In this document: piece by piece, positions 48,244 through 59,830 of the stretch
How positions within the stretch are numbered: position 1 is the first letter of the stretch
Layout of the letters: the number at the start of each line of letters is the position of its first letter
Notes under the pieces: model-generated
Database searches by the model: none
What the model saw: the letters and a program-made list of their open reading frames with translations, nothing else
What the model was told of the DNA's origin: nothing
Assembly: GCF_037975245.1 (NCBI RefSeq)
Contig: NC_092572.1
Coordinates: 3,201,501 to 3,265,500, forward strand
Direction of reading: 5' to 3'
Source of the DNA: Apostichopus japonicus
Taxonomy: Eukaryota; Echinodermata; Holothuroidea; Aspidochirotida; Stichopodidae
DNA length: 64,000 nucleotides
Translations under genes and position numbers: made by a program

Positions 48244-50111
48244 AGACCAACTATGGAGACTTTCGATGAACATAAAATCCCACCATTTTGCATGTATGTA
48301 ATCCTTAACTCACTCCAATTACATTGCTGTAATTAACTTTACCAATTCCGGACGTTAAATACGTGAAAAATGGGAAGAAAAGTCAGCTTTTTATGAAACC
48401 TGTTTCAGACATTCCTGAAACATTCCGAAGACATCAGGTGACCATGTGACGTCACTGTTTGTATACCTCACTCACAACAATATTTAGTGTGTAAAGTTGT
48501 ATACTTGAGCTGCCAAAAACATCAACGATATTACTCCTTTTCCCCCGAAATGCCACAATTCTGTGTTGTTGGAGGTTGCAGTTATACCTCATCCAACAAA
48601 AGCATCAGCTTTTTTAGATTTCCAAGTAAAAGAACCGACGTAAAATGCCGCAGACTTTGGATCAATTTTTGAGATCCACGCGGAAAGATTTTTCAGCACC
48701 CGGAGTATCTCATGCCCATGAGTCCACATGCATGACCCTGCCTCTGTGTAAGCTGCAAATGTCTCATTCTGCGAAAGTTATATTCTGTCGATAGCTGTGT
48801 CGGACCATGGCCGGACATAGCTAATGTGAAATTGACCGTAAACAAGCTCTGGACGTCCTTACATGTAACATTATATCACGCAATTGACAGTATAATATTT
48901 ACCGTAAGAGATGACCGTGTATATACCGTGCATATAGGGTAGCATTGTTAGTACATGCATGGAGCTATAGCTCCATGGTACATGTATGGCTCACAGCATG
49001 TGTAAATAGTCATGCTATAGGATTTCATCGCATTTATCTATTTCCTTTGTTGTATTCCAGTATCGTGAGTTTGTGATACATTGTGTTATATTGTCCGTTA
49101 TGTTTATTCCGGCATCTGCATGGTCCAAGGAGTTGAATAAAAACGGTTCTATGTAGCGATCGGACGTTTTATTTCGTTAGTGACTGTCTTGTGATTGCGG
49201 GATGTAACTGGTCAAGGCCTGTTTCAACTAGACCTAACTCTATGGAATTACACAGAGTCACGGTAGTATTTCGCCCAGGATTGAACGAGAAACGTGGATT
49301 TGGATATTCACTGCTAAATTTTGTTTATTGAAAGTATACTTTTTCTGTGTTTGTACTTTTGGATATTAAAACGAGTAAGTACTATGTTCAGCTGAAGCTT
49401 AGTCATGTATATGCTACCCTGGTCGATTCGGGTCAGCGTCTTCTTGTAGTTGTTCGATTATGTTTAGTGTCTTTTTGGTAATTCGTTGACAGTAACGTAA
49501 GCCATTTTCCCGTCACATATCACGCATGAGGCATCTTTTAGGTCTATTCTTCTGTTCAGTTTACGGTATCTTGCGATCAAATTGTATTACGGAATCGCCA
49601 AGCTGCTTGCATGTTCTACAGTATATTGTACCGTACAGACCTATTGACGCTCCGCTATGTAAAAGATGCTTCCATTTGAGTGGAAATTTTGCTAATGAAA
49701 TAACCAATTTAACTAAAATTTCTGCTTATAATTGTCTTAAAACTAGTTGTTAACCTTCATGTGTTCTTGTTTTAAGCTAACAGCTTTTCAAACGCTCGAA
49801 ATTGGAAGTCAAAAACAGTACAATTGATCGCTATCTGTGTACAAACAGTGCCTATATCAGTGTTTGATTTTCGCAGGATACAAACAATGACGTCACACGG
49901 TGACCAGAGGCTCCTTTGGGTCAATCTCTGTTTTCAGACATTCCAGAGGTTCATGTCACGTGACTACCCAAAATGTCCATTTTCATGGTCGTTTTTTGAT
50001 GGGTTATAGTAGGTTTTCGAAGATTGTTTTTTACACATGTTGATTATGGGTATGTAAACTCCTAAATTAATGGAAAATCCCCCCAAAAAAATTTGCCTCC
50101 ATAGTTGGTCT
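48244..50111 (+). mobile_element. Kolobok-like TTAA element, 1.87 kb
   Basis: TTAA at 48240-48243 and 50112-50115. Perfect 15 bp inverted ends AGACCAACTATGGAG and CTCCATAGTTGGTCT. TGACGTCA palindromes lie near both ends (48447 and 49888). It contains a THAP fragment. The TTAA duplication with THAP fits Kolobok. It differs in TIR sequence from 15508-18720, so it is a separate family with the same plan. No P2X7-like segment was found; probably a deletion derivative. Confidence 0.72.
48550..48710 (+). pseudogene. THAP domain fragment, second copy
   Basis: Same sequence as 45740-45900, offset 2810. It reads MPQFCVVGGC ... FFRFPS ... CRRLWINF, stop, then RKDFSAP in a shifted frame. This copy lies in the element that keeps both ends. 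Confidence 0.68.
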
Positions 50112-50187
50112 TTAAAGTTTGGTATGGTGAATAAACAACTAACAAATATATGTTATGTACATTTCTTTCCAATTATCTCCTCTCCAG

Positions 50188-50229
50188 AAAATAAGTGATT
50201 GGAATCAAGCCTCTTGTGAGCAACAGTAG
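50188..50229 (+). CDS. Receptor exon 9: end of the tail and stop codon
   Basis: After the acceptor ATTATCTCCTCTCCAG the frame in phase 0 gives KISDWNQASCEQQ and TAG at 50227. It brings the joined coding length to 1251 nt. The acceptor has a good pyrimidine tract and the phase matches exon 8, but so short a stretch could fit by chance. The intron before it would be 9.6 kb, filled by the mobile elements above. Confidence 0.48.
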   Translation, partial: KISDWNQASCEQQ

Positions 50230-50860
50230 GAGGAGCCTTAGGGAAATCTTGAGGTACATCTTTCCTAATAGATTTCCTGTCCCACTTCTTATGTGTAGAT
50301 TTCTGCTTCATTGAACATAGCCCATGCAAAATCTGTTATCCAGTGAGATAAGTCCTCTTGTAACTAGTTAGCAAAACCACAAGACTGTATCTTTAAAGAT
50401 GGTACCATTTGCTGTTCAGTTTGATTGGCCAAAGCTTATATTTGCTTATTGAACTTGAATGGAGTTAAATTGTAAGCGAATAAGAATGTTTAACTTCAAG
50501 AACGTAACATTTATATTTGTTTATAAACGGAATAATGCTGAAAATAAGTACAAAATAATGTTGGAATGTAAGAAATAAGTAATTAAAATTTACACTTTGG
50601 TAAAGATTGAAGATGGTTGGTTTGTCTGAGATACTTTTTGAGTAACTATTCTTAGCGCAGTTCAAGCCATTAATAGGTGACATACACTCGAGGTGGCTAA
50701 GTCGTTCGCTTAGCACAGTGCTTACTAGGTAGGATGTCATATTTTCATATTTTGTAAATTTGTAAATAATGTGTTTTTTTTTTCTCGCGAAACTCCAGAG
50801 ATGATTTGGTACCTACAAAGGGATGTATAAGAGCCTTTTTTTCTACAATAAAAGCAAATG
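50230..50860 (+). other. Probable 3' untranslated region
   Basis: No coding frame follows the stop. AATAAA at 50847-50852 is a possible poly(A) signal for the receptor transcript, about 620 bp after the stop. Not otherwise supported. Confidence 0.35.
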
Positions 50861-53800
50861 GAAACAGAGTAAAATCACAACAATAATCGTTTTTGTCACT
50901 TTCTTTATTGCTGATTTCGTATAAATGAGATATTTTCCCTTTTTCAAATAATCGGAATCAGAATTAGCCCAATTATGAATAAAATAATCGGTAATCGGTA
51001 TTTTCTGTTGAAGCATAATCGTTTGAACACTAGTATGAAGGTGTATAACATGGAGTTCAAGAAGCCTATTGATTTTGGTGGAGGTGAAAGGTCATATGGG
51101 GACAACAGATCAAATCATGAAAGCCTTAAAAACATGATATTGCAATGAGGGAACCTTGGACAGATCTCATATTTGGTTTGTAGATTTACATAATCAAAGT
51201 TAAGTAGCCTATTATTGCTTTTGGTGGAGGTCAAAGGTCATTTGAAGTCATTAAATGTTAAACATTAACTTCACTCCCCTCTTACCTGGTCTCTCTACTC
51301 TAACACAAATTCCCAAACAAAATATCGCAAGGGAAGCTTGGACAGATTGCATGTACAGTCTTTGGTATGTAATTGTACCACATTGAGTACAAGCCCATGT
51401 TGTGGGCGGAGGTCAATTGTCATAGAGTTCACCAGTGGTCAAATTGTGAAACCATGTTTTACACAATATTTCAACAAGGACAGATTATCATATTTAGTTT
51501 GTTGATGTATCTATCACATTTAGTACAAGAAGCCTGTTGTTGAGGCCAATGGTCATTTCAGGACAGCCTGTGTCATTGTGAATTTATTGTTTGTCACATC
51601 ACACTGCTTTTAACTGTATTATTAAGATCAAGTATATTGTACATCATCACTATACATTACTTCAGATTCATGAAGAAAACTGCTCATATTACATCATCGA
51701 AACCATGATGCATTATTGCATTCTTTTTTCTTTCTCTGTTTTGTACTTGTAACTTGGTCTTGAGCAGATGCACAGAATACATTTGCCTAGTTATGCCCCT
51801 TTCTGAGGAATTTTGATCTGTGCCCTACCATATGTGGCCATTTTGTTAATTCAATCTGATTTGGCTGGTAATTTGGAACTGCAAATGTTGCAGACAAAGC
51901 CATTTGTAACCTGTTAATAGCATTTCTCAAAGGGGTGTACATTAGATTGATTTTGAAGCAGAATAACTGCTTTTAGACCGACTGCAGTGACTGACCAAGT
52001 AATGTTTCATGAATTGACAATTTGCTTTCAATCAACGTCATACTTGGTAGGTATATGCCTCATGATGTGTATATGTGCCTTATCGTTTTTGGTTCCCATC
52101 TCATGAAAGTAGTAAGTGGGCTGGCCTTAACATAATATCTTAAAATGTCAGTATCTCTTCAACCATGTCTGATTTAGTTCATACTTGGTTTTGGTGATGT
52201 AACTACATAGTAAGTACATGTCCTTTGCAACAACAAGTTTACCTTTGAGGCTTAATGGGAAATCGTCAAAAACAGCTTGTACACACGATATCTCAGCACA
52301 TGCAAGTGGAACCAATGTCAAAGTAGTTAGATGCCCCATGATATGTACATGTGCTAAATTGTTTGTGGTTTCACTGGTTTCCATCTCATGAATATAAATG
52401 AGTGGGAGAGACCTAACATACACTTCTTAAAATGTCATTATCTCTTCAAAGGTATGTCCAAGTTAGTGATGAAACTACATAGTAAGTACAGTACATGATT
52501 TTGCATTTTGTTCGTACTGGTACAGTGATTCTGGGTAATCATAAGCACATTTTGATGACATCCCCACATCTGTCATGAAGCAAACGAACCTGTGCATTCA
52601 GGTCGGCTTCTGTATATGTGTGTTTGAGGGTGTGTCTGTGACACTTGCTTGGGTCAGCGATAACCCAACAATGGAATGATGGATATTTGTTATACGTGTT
52701 GTGCAGATGTACTATAGGTGAGAATGTGTGCACTATCTACCTTATCAATATTAATGAGGTTGTGGGGTCAAATGTAAAAATCTTTACATTGCAAAAATTC
52801 TTCAACTATATACTCGCCATCTCCATATTCTGTGATTTTTATATTACAGGGATTTTTGTAATGATAACCATATTAAGAAGTATAATTTTATTGAAGTATA
52901 TAGGTGCCAAACTTGATGCCATCTTTACCGGAGTATGTGTGAAGGTATTATGATTGGATAAATGGCTTGCTCAAATTTGTGTACAGAAATACTAATACTA
53001 AAAACTGTAAATGTGTAAATTTTTCAAACGTCTCAAATAATATCATCTAGTTTTCTTTAGATCAGCATTTCAAACTTTCAAAGTGGATAAACGTTACTTA
53101 TAGATTTATTTTGTTAACCTGTCTTGACTAATTCTTTTGTCTATACTTTTCAACACATATTTGGAGGAAAACGATTCATAAGTATTGCACTTCAGTTTTT
53201 CTCCTTTTCCACACATTAGATCTTTGGTAGTTTTCATTGAATTATATATAATACCATGATTATTTGATTATATGTATTGAATTCTTGTTGAAAATGTACT
53301 TATCTTTTGTGTTGGAAATAAACAGTTTCATTGTCATTGTCATTGTCATTTTTCAAAGTTGATTATCATGTTTTAGATTATCAACAACTCTGCTCCAAGA
53401 TATTTTTTACTGCAATATGAAGTGAGTTCTACAATAAAAAGGCAAGCCTGTGTTAGGTCCCTTCTTTTGAATAGTGTCATTTCTTTTAGTCTTACCGATG
53501 TAGCTTGCGAAATTGTGTCATATCCTTCCATTGCAATGAATAAACTGTTGATTTCAGACGTTTCCTTCGTGGAATTGGGTAACAAAAGTGGACGATACAA
53601 GTATATATATGTTACATTTGTGTTATGAACATGCTGGTTTGGGCGGTCGCAGAGAATTTACGGTAAATCTTTCGCGCCATAAAGGCAAAAGGAGGTTGTT
53701 TTCCGAAATTCATCAGCAAACACATATTGAGACTAAGAATTGTGGGACCCTTCTCACTACTACTTACTAGACACCTCTGACACAAGTCTTGATGTGGCTA

Positions 53801-54688
53801 AAAAGAGGAGCCTCACATAGCTACACGAAAGAGAGAGAGACAATACCATTGATCGAAATACATTTACATAAATCTGTTATAGGTGGAATCGTAGCGAAAC
53901 AATAAGAATAAAATCGAGCAAGTTGCTTAAAGAGCCAATCATCACTGAAGTCTACAAGCTCTGCCTACCAATTTTCTGTCAACAATATTTAAACTATTGT
54001 TCGGAAAGTTGAAATTAAGAATTTGTTCTTTTTTTAGTTGAGCTGAAAGCTTTCAGATGAGCTATAGCGATTCTGCCGAAATTCTGTCCCTTTTTGCCAC
54101 CATGTCTGAGTTGACTGCCATTTCAAGTCATTTTTCTTTCGATTTGGTTGAGGTCATGAGGTCATCTTCTGAATATGTAACAAATGCTGCTCCTGGAGAT
54201 TATTGTCGAAAAAAATATGCTGAAATTATATGGAAATAACGTTTGAATGGTGGCCAACCAAAGTTGTTCAGGAAAAATATTTTGTCGTCATAAGAGGGCC
54301 CAAAACAAGGCCGTCTAGATTTCCCAGTTATGAAATATAGGCCACAGATCATACAATGATCATGAAGTTTGCTCTTCAACTTGTCAGTAGGCCCTATTTA
54401 TTACCAGTTTTGGTGTGAATAGCAAAATGTCCTCCATCTAAATTTTGGGGAAATGATTCTACCCGCCGTGGAACACTTGATTAAATCATTTTTTTAAAAC
54501 TTTTTATGCAGGGTTCTTGTCCAGTTCATGGTCATTCTCTGTAAAATGATTACTTGGCAGATTTGCCATTTGAACTTTGCCACAGTTTGTGTGTGGAATA
54601 CGACATGTGAGAATTACTTAAGTTGTTAGAGCCAATTTCGACTTCGATCTGTTAACGTTGCTCTGTGCTACTGTTATGAAAATGTCAT
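50861..54688. other. Repeat-rich non-coding stretch
   Basis: GGTCAAAGGTCATTT-type repeats occupy 51050-51570 (related to 1-100). 52190-52500 has two diverged copies with AACTACATAGTAAGTACA. 52575-52700 is a relic of the GGTTCC element's left end (CGAACCTGTGCATTCAGGTC). 53322-53351 ends with four ATTGTC units after AAATAAACAG, which looks like a LINE 3' tail. A frame at 54057-54239 (MSYSDSAEILSLFATMS...) after a pyrimidine-rich acceptor-like site is unassigned. Confidence 0.45.
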
Positions 54689-55044
54689 AGGCGTAGGAAG
54701 GTACTTTTGAGTGGGGGGGCTGAAGACTGATGGCCGGCCTGGGGAAGGGGTCTAAGGGGAGGGGGTGCCCCCTCCCCTTTGGAATTTTTTGCATTTCCAG
54801 GTGACCTCAGATGCAATTTGGTGCAATATAGCACACTTCAACACCCACTCCATTTTGTTAACTTAATTTTGTATTTTCACCTGGCCTTAGATGCAATTTG
54901 GTGCTCCAAATGAGATTTTTTTCTCATTTGGAAATGAAAAGGGGTTTTCTGACTTGCGGAGCGGGGGGCGGAATGATACTTCCGCCCCTCCACATTTTTC
55001 ACTGGGGGGGCTGGCGCCCCCCGTACCCCCGGTTCCTACGCCCT
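54689..55044. mobile_element. MITE with CATAGGCGTAGGAA ends
   Basis: Left CATAGGCGTAGGAAGGTAC and right GGTTCCTACGCCCTTG are inverted. The interior is G/C-run rich (CTAAGGGGAGGGGGTGCCCC). The ends resemble those of the hAT-like element at 55789 (CATAGGCGTACG), suggesting a related non-autonomous family. No clear target duplication. Confidence 0.6.
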
Positions 55045-55498
55045 TGTATGAAATAGTACTACTGCCTCTTTGATGTTCTCGAAAAACTCCATCGAGAGAC
55101 CGTACAGGCCCCTTATATATTTATCTAGGTCGAGAAACTCAATTTGTGAGGGTGACCCACTGCTATCATAGCGTAGCGTTTCGTAATGTTCTGTTTTTTT
55201 CCTTCTTATACATCAACATTATTCGAAGATGAGGTTTGCAGGGTCGATTTTTATATCGGACTGGAAAGTGGGGGAGGGGATGATTGTGTAGACCATCCCC
55301 CTTGACCAAAAAGTGTGGGAATTTTATCCCACCCATCCCCCCCCCCCCTGTGATGTGCGCCCCTGCCTACAAATGACAGGAGGAGACGGTGTAGGGACAT
55401 CTATTTATTGTTTTTGCAAAATACCAGGTGATTTTGCATTTTTTAAAGACATTTTGGGCGGGTGGGGTCTTTTCCAAGACGGACCATCATGACACTAT

Positions 55499-55524
55499 TA
55501 GAGTTCCTATATAAAGGAACTCTA
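55499..55524. repeat. 26 bp palindrome TAGAGTTCC...GGAACTCTA
   Basis: A near-perfect palindrome flanked by GACACTATTA and GACAATATTT (8 of 10 match). A sister copy is at 58712-58737. Confidence 0.7.
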
Positions 55525-55788
55525 GACAATATTTAAGTTGAGCGCCATCATAGTCAGTTGCCAAAAGTGCCTCTCATAATGTCGGAATGTCCCTTCCCAG
55601 GTAAGTTTCATCTAAACATTCATCTAAATCTTCCAAAACAAGAGGTACATTAGAACAATATTATCCGCTAAAATATAATTTTATGTTACTTAGTTCTGGT
55701 TTATTCAATGTTTTACACAAGTAGGCCTAATTGAAGAGTAAAGGCACGGTAGGGATTCTAATAGTAGCCGTAGCATATGTGTGCTGAG

Positions 55789-55957
55789 CATAGGCGTACG
55801 AGGCGGGGGAGCAGACTGCCCCCCAAATTTCCAGAGGACAAGAAATTCGGGCAAAAGTCCTGAAAAATTCGGGCAGCCTAAGAGGAGAATTTTTTTTTTT
55901 CCTCTTAGGCTGCCCGAATTTTTCAGGACTTTTGCCCGCATTTCTTGTCCTCTGGAA

Positions 55958-56014
<57 letters not shown>

Positions 56015-57420
56015 GTAGCTTGCCCGAATCTTTTTCAAATTTTTGCCCGACAATTCCATGATTTTCTTTATTTAGCATCATGATGAATATTTCCGTGTAA
56101 CACCACCGTAAGCGCAGTTCATCTGGGCTACCACGCTTTTTGCACGATCAATTTTTTTTCTAACTAGTCAATTGTATACCTGGACCAAGGGTGGCGGAAC
56201 CGGGGGGCACAGGGGTACGTCCCCCCCCCCACTTTTCCTCAGGTTAAAAATTGTGCCTTTTTTCTACATAAAAATTGAGGTGCCTCAAGTTAGCAAGAGG
56301 CCAGGGAACCAGAATGAACACTCGGGAAGGGCCGTTTCCGGCCATCTGAGGGGTTTGTAAAACCAAAAATTTGCTAGTACGCTCCGCGCCAACCGATGGT
56401 GGCGCTCCGCTCAGATAGTCGTGCATACAACTTTGTAAATCCTGGCTAAGCCCGTGACATTTAATGAATTTCTGTGGGTCAAACTCAAAACTATTTCGAA
56501 TGGGAAAAAATTTGTTAAGATATTAACAAGAACAAAACTCTAATTCGGAAGATTCCTACATTAGCAACTAGCATGATTTCACCTCATTTTGTCTCAAAAG
56601 AAAACTTGTTCTTTGTTTCCCAATTTGCGCATTGGATATTGCAGTGTTAGTATGCATATTTTCCTTGAGGGCGGGGGGGGGGGTGGCGTTGATGGAGTGA
56701 TGTGTATACACAAATAAGATAATACAATAAGAGTTATAAAGGGTACTAAATATAAGGCTGCATCAGTCCAATCGAATTTCTGCAAAGTGCCCTTTGATGT
56801 CGGTGCCCCCCCCCCCAGATTAAAAGTGCTTCTGCCGCCCGTGACCTGGACATACCCAACATGAGTGTATATAAGAAACATTTTCTTTTTCATGGATGGT
56901 GGGGGGGGGGGGGCGGGAGTGCCTACAAGCCTAAAAGTACAGGTTTATCATATTCTTTGTTACATTTTATAATTTTTGTGAGACAAATTGCAGTCTCACC
57001 CGACACAGCGACATTATCCCGCCTACGTTTCGTTGAACAATGTATGTTTTTCTGGAGGTAGCTGAGTACTGTGTTAAAATAATAAATAAGGTAACTAAAT
57101 AGGAGCTTAAAAAATATAGTGTCCCATTTTTCCCCTTCAAAGTGATGTTACCATTTTTTCTTCTTCTAATTTACCAAATTTTTGGGGAAGTGTAAATTTC
57201 TAAAACGTGAGATTATAAAATAAAGAATGTTTTGGATGTACAGTAACTTGCAAGGCCTCAGAAGTGCCGTTTCCGGCAATCTGAGAGGCATTGTTTGCCA
57301 AAATTTTTCTTGTACGCTACGCGCCAACCGATGGTGGCGCTCCGCTTAGATAGTGTCACCGGAACTTTCGGGCACAAAAAGTTCTGCTCCCCCAAACTGA
57401 AATGATCCCGTACGCCTATG
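55789..57420 (-). mobile_element. hAT-like element, copy 2, with 8 bp target duplication
   Basis: GTGCTGAG at 55781-55788 and 57421-57428 flanks inverted ends CATAGGCGTACG and CGTACGCCTATG. It is 1632 bp and homologous, in opposite orientation, to 27338-28830. 55830-55960 is an inverted repeat with arms of about 60 bp (AGAGGACAAGAAATTCGGGC ...). A (TA)n tract has grown at 55961-56012 where copy 1 has only a short one. No transposase. Confidence 0.85.
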
Positions 57421-57428
57421 GTGCTGAG

Positions 57429-58001
57429 TGGATGCCATATGGGGAATTAAGGTGTAAATTTAAGTTATTAGGTTCGTGTAATCATTAGGCTACTTGTTTT
57501 ACATGCCACCAACTGGGGTTGGCGGGGGGGGGGGGTGCGGTGAGCTGAGTGGGTGGGCCGTGTAGGGGACTGGAAAGGCCGCAGCCCCCTATAGTTAATA
57601 TATTGAAAAAGGCCCCGTGAAATAAGGAGTACAAAATAGCGTTATAAGTTATAACTCCCTATATGGACTCGTCATGAATGTTCATAATTTACAAATAACA
57701 TCAATGATTTTCATTCAAATGGCTATTACTTAGATACCATTAAATTGGTGCTATAATCCAGTAACAGATAGACAAGATCCACTGACACCCTTCACCCGTA
57801 ATGTACGGTTAACACTAGAACCCGACGAAGGCTTCTCAACATATGGAAAGCCTTGCAACTCTTTCTCATTAAGGTTTTCATCTTGTCTTTGTTTTTACTC
57901 TTCGAAGAAAAACAAGAGTATTGTAAAAAAAAAAAGAGCTCGAACGAGTGCAGTTCATCGACAACAATAGCTGCAGTGGACTGATGAAGATCCAGCAAGG
58001 G

Positions 58002-58068
<67 letters not shown>

Positions 58069-58144
58069 CGGGTTCGAATCCCGGTGAAGGTTGGAAGTTT
58101 TTTCACTGTTCTGAATTTTTCAATTCACAACGATTTCAATTGCC

Positions 58145-58235
<91 letters not shown>

Positions 58236-58237
58236 AT

Positions 58238-58314
<77 letters not shown>

Positions 58315-58814
58315 TATGTATATATAAATAGAGAGAGAGGCGGAGAGAGGAGGAGGTGGATGGAGAGGGGGTGGAGAGAGATGGCGTATATAAATAACCA
58401 TGTTTATTTTATTTTTTTAAACCGAAAATATAAAGCATAACATTTTTAACATGTTTTCTCTACCTTTGACCTTGTTCCCATATAAAAGATACACACACCG
58501 TCATGATGCATATATACAATTTCACAAATACGAAAGGAATATGGTTTGGTTTTCTGGGTTTTGACACCCAACGTAAATGGCTTGATCAGTTTCTACTGTC
58601 AATTAGCAGTGTAAACTGAAGTGTGATGTAATGCTGCAGTACATGTTTGACCTGCAACCAAATGATGGAAAAATTACTTACAGACGAATTGATTACAATG
58701 GTTGTTTCAACTAGAGTTTCTTTTTAAAGGAACTCTAGTTTCAACTAATGACTGGTTAGGAGTCTAAGCAACTGTCTCCGTGCTTAACTATGGAAACTAT
58801 GGAAAAAATGGATA
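57429..58814. other. Non-coding stretch with microsatellites
   Basis: Holds (TA)n at 58005-58065 and 58150-58312, a tRNA T-arm-like sequence between them (58066-58086, GGGTTCGAATCCCGG) and a purine-rich GAGAGAGG block at 58330-58382. CAGTGGACTGATGAAGATCC at 57974 looks like the 3' end of a retroelement, class not assigned. A 26 bp palindrome is at 58712-58737. Confidence 0.5.
58712..58737. repeat. 26 bp palindrome with 10 bp direct repeats
   Basis: TAGAGTTTC...GGAACTCTA is flanked by GTTTCAACTA at 58704-58713 and again at 58738-58747, so about 24 bp appear inserted with a 10 bp duplication. Same family as 55499-55524. Confidence 0.75.
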
Positions 58815-59006
58815 CAGTTTGTGACCCACCAAAACGGGAATCCAAAAGAAATTATGTCATCGACAGAGAGTGACACAACCGGGCGTCTATATGTGCTAAA
58901 TATAAAAGATATCCACCCAAGCCTAATCGATGGTTACGCCTCTCCTTACTACGCCACTTACACACCCCAGAGACCCGACAAAAACAATTCAAGTTTTGAC
59001 GGATAA
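58815..59006 (+). CDS. Possible terminal coding exon, tyrosine-rich tail
   Basis: An open frame after GGATACAG reads THQNGNPKEIMSSTES, RLYVLNIKDIHPSLIDGY and ASPYYATYTPQRPDKNN, to a TAA at 59004. Its polar, Pro/Tyr-rich composition is protein-like, and it could be the last exon of a gene whose other exons I cannot see. The acceptor is weak. No domain is recognised, and the tyrosines do not fit ITIM or ITAM spacing. Confidence 0.28.
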   Translation, partial: QFVTHQNGNPKEIMSSTESDTTGRLYVLNIKDIHPSLIDGYASPYYATYTPQRPDKNNSSFDG

Positions 59007-59339
59007 CGGGCTAACGTTGAAGTCAGAACGTTTTGGATATGTAACAGCTAAATCAGTTGTCTGATTACGGCGGAAGTTAAAGTTGAAAGAGCGGGCTTAA
59101 AAAACAATGTCACCCAAAATATTAATGGCTTGGAATTACCCATTAATTTCAGATTTTCTTTTCATTTATATATTAAGCAAAATGGACGTGCATGTTTTTC
59201 AAACTATCAAGAGCTGCAGTTTTGGTTTCGTTTCCTTTTCATAAGTCCCTATTATCTTGCTTTCAGTTTGGTATTTTACCTTACAGCGTACAACAGAACT
59301 ACACTTTAACCTACTTTACTGTTTGTGGCTAAGGTTGCA

Positions 59340-59421
59340 ATGGCTGCCCTGCAACCACCAAAACTGCTGTTGTTCACCATGTTTGCATTCATAACGGTGA
59401 ATCTGATAACTCCTTGTTGTG
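59340..59421 (+). CDS. Ig-type gene, exon 1: signal peptide
   Basis: The ATG at 59340 (TTGCAATGG) opens MAALQPPKLLLFTMFAFI and ends TPCCG at G|GTAAGC, phase 1. It has a typical signal peptide core (LLLFTMFAFITVNLI). It joins in phase to the Ig exon at 59831. Same start layout as the receptor at 30853 (short signal exon, phase 1), but no sequence similarity. Confidence 0.68.
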
Positions 59422-59830
59422 GTAAGCAATTTAAACACTAGCATACTTACATTTCAGTTTTGAAATTGTAATAAACCAAGGTTCTTGCTTAAAACGTTTA
59501 TTTGTTTTTAAATTCAGTGGCTTTGTTAAAAACAACCTCTTTAAAATGGAACTTTAAAATGGAAGTTGAGTTCTATACTAAGACGTTTAATAGCAGTACG
59601 ACATTCCTGTCTGCAGCAACTCTAGATAACGACCTGTGCGGTTCCGTAGTCTGGTAGCGAATGAATCTTACCTTACTGCAGCAAGAAGTGAAGATACAAG
59701 CTTTAAATAGTCAGGTCGTTTGAATAAGGAATGGTGGTGCGGAAGGTCGGTGGGTATAAATTCGTTGTGTACAACGATCGCTGGTTTATTGCATCATTTA
59801 ACGAATATTTCTAATGTTCTTTCGTTGCAG

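Larger units (their letters stand above)
44219..49826 (+). repeat. Direct tandem duplication, two copies of 2810 bp
   Basis: 44219 to about 47025 recurs at 47029 to 49826 with a constant offset of 2810, and I saw no difference on reading. The unit starts in a (GGGGTA)n-like G-run and ends at AAAACAGTACAATT. It contains the right end of the TA-flanked element, about 480 bp of intron, and most of the TTAA element. It lies wholly in the last receptor intron. Either a very recent duplication or an assembly artefact. Confidence 0.92.

Noticed and set aside
56594-56893. 99-codon frame with a poly-Pro stretch, similar to 27902-28102
   Set aside because: Shared only because both are hAT-like element copies; G/C runs differ in length and shift the frame.
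58066-58086. tRNA gene suggested by GGTTCGAATCC
   Set aside because: Only a T-arm is present; no acceptor, D or anticodon arms upstream, just (TA)n. Same at 60329.
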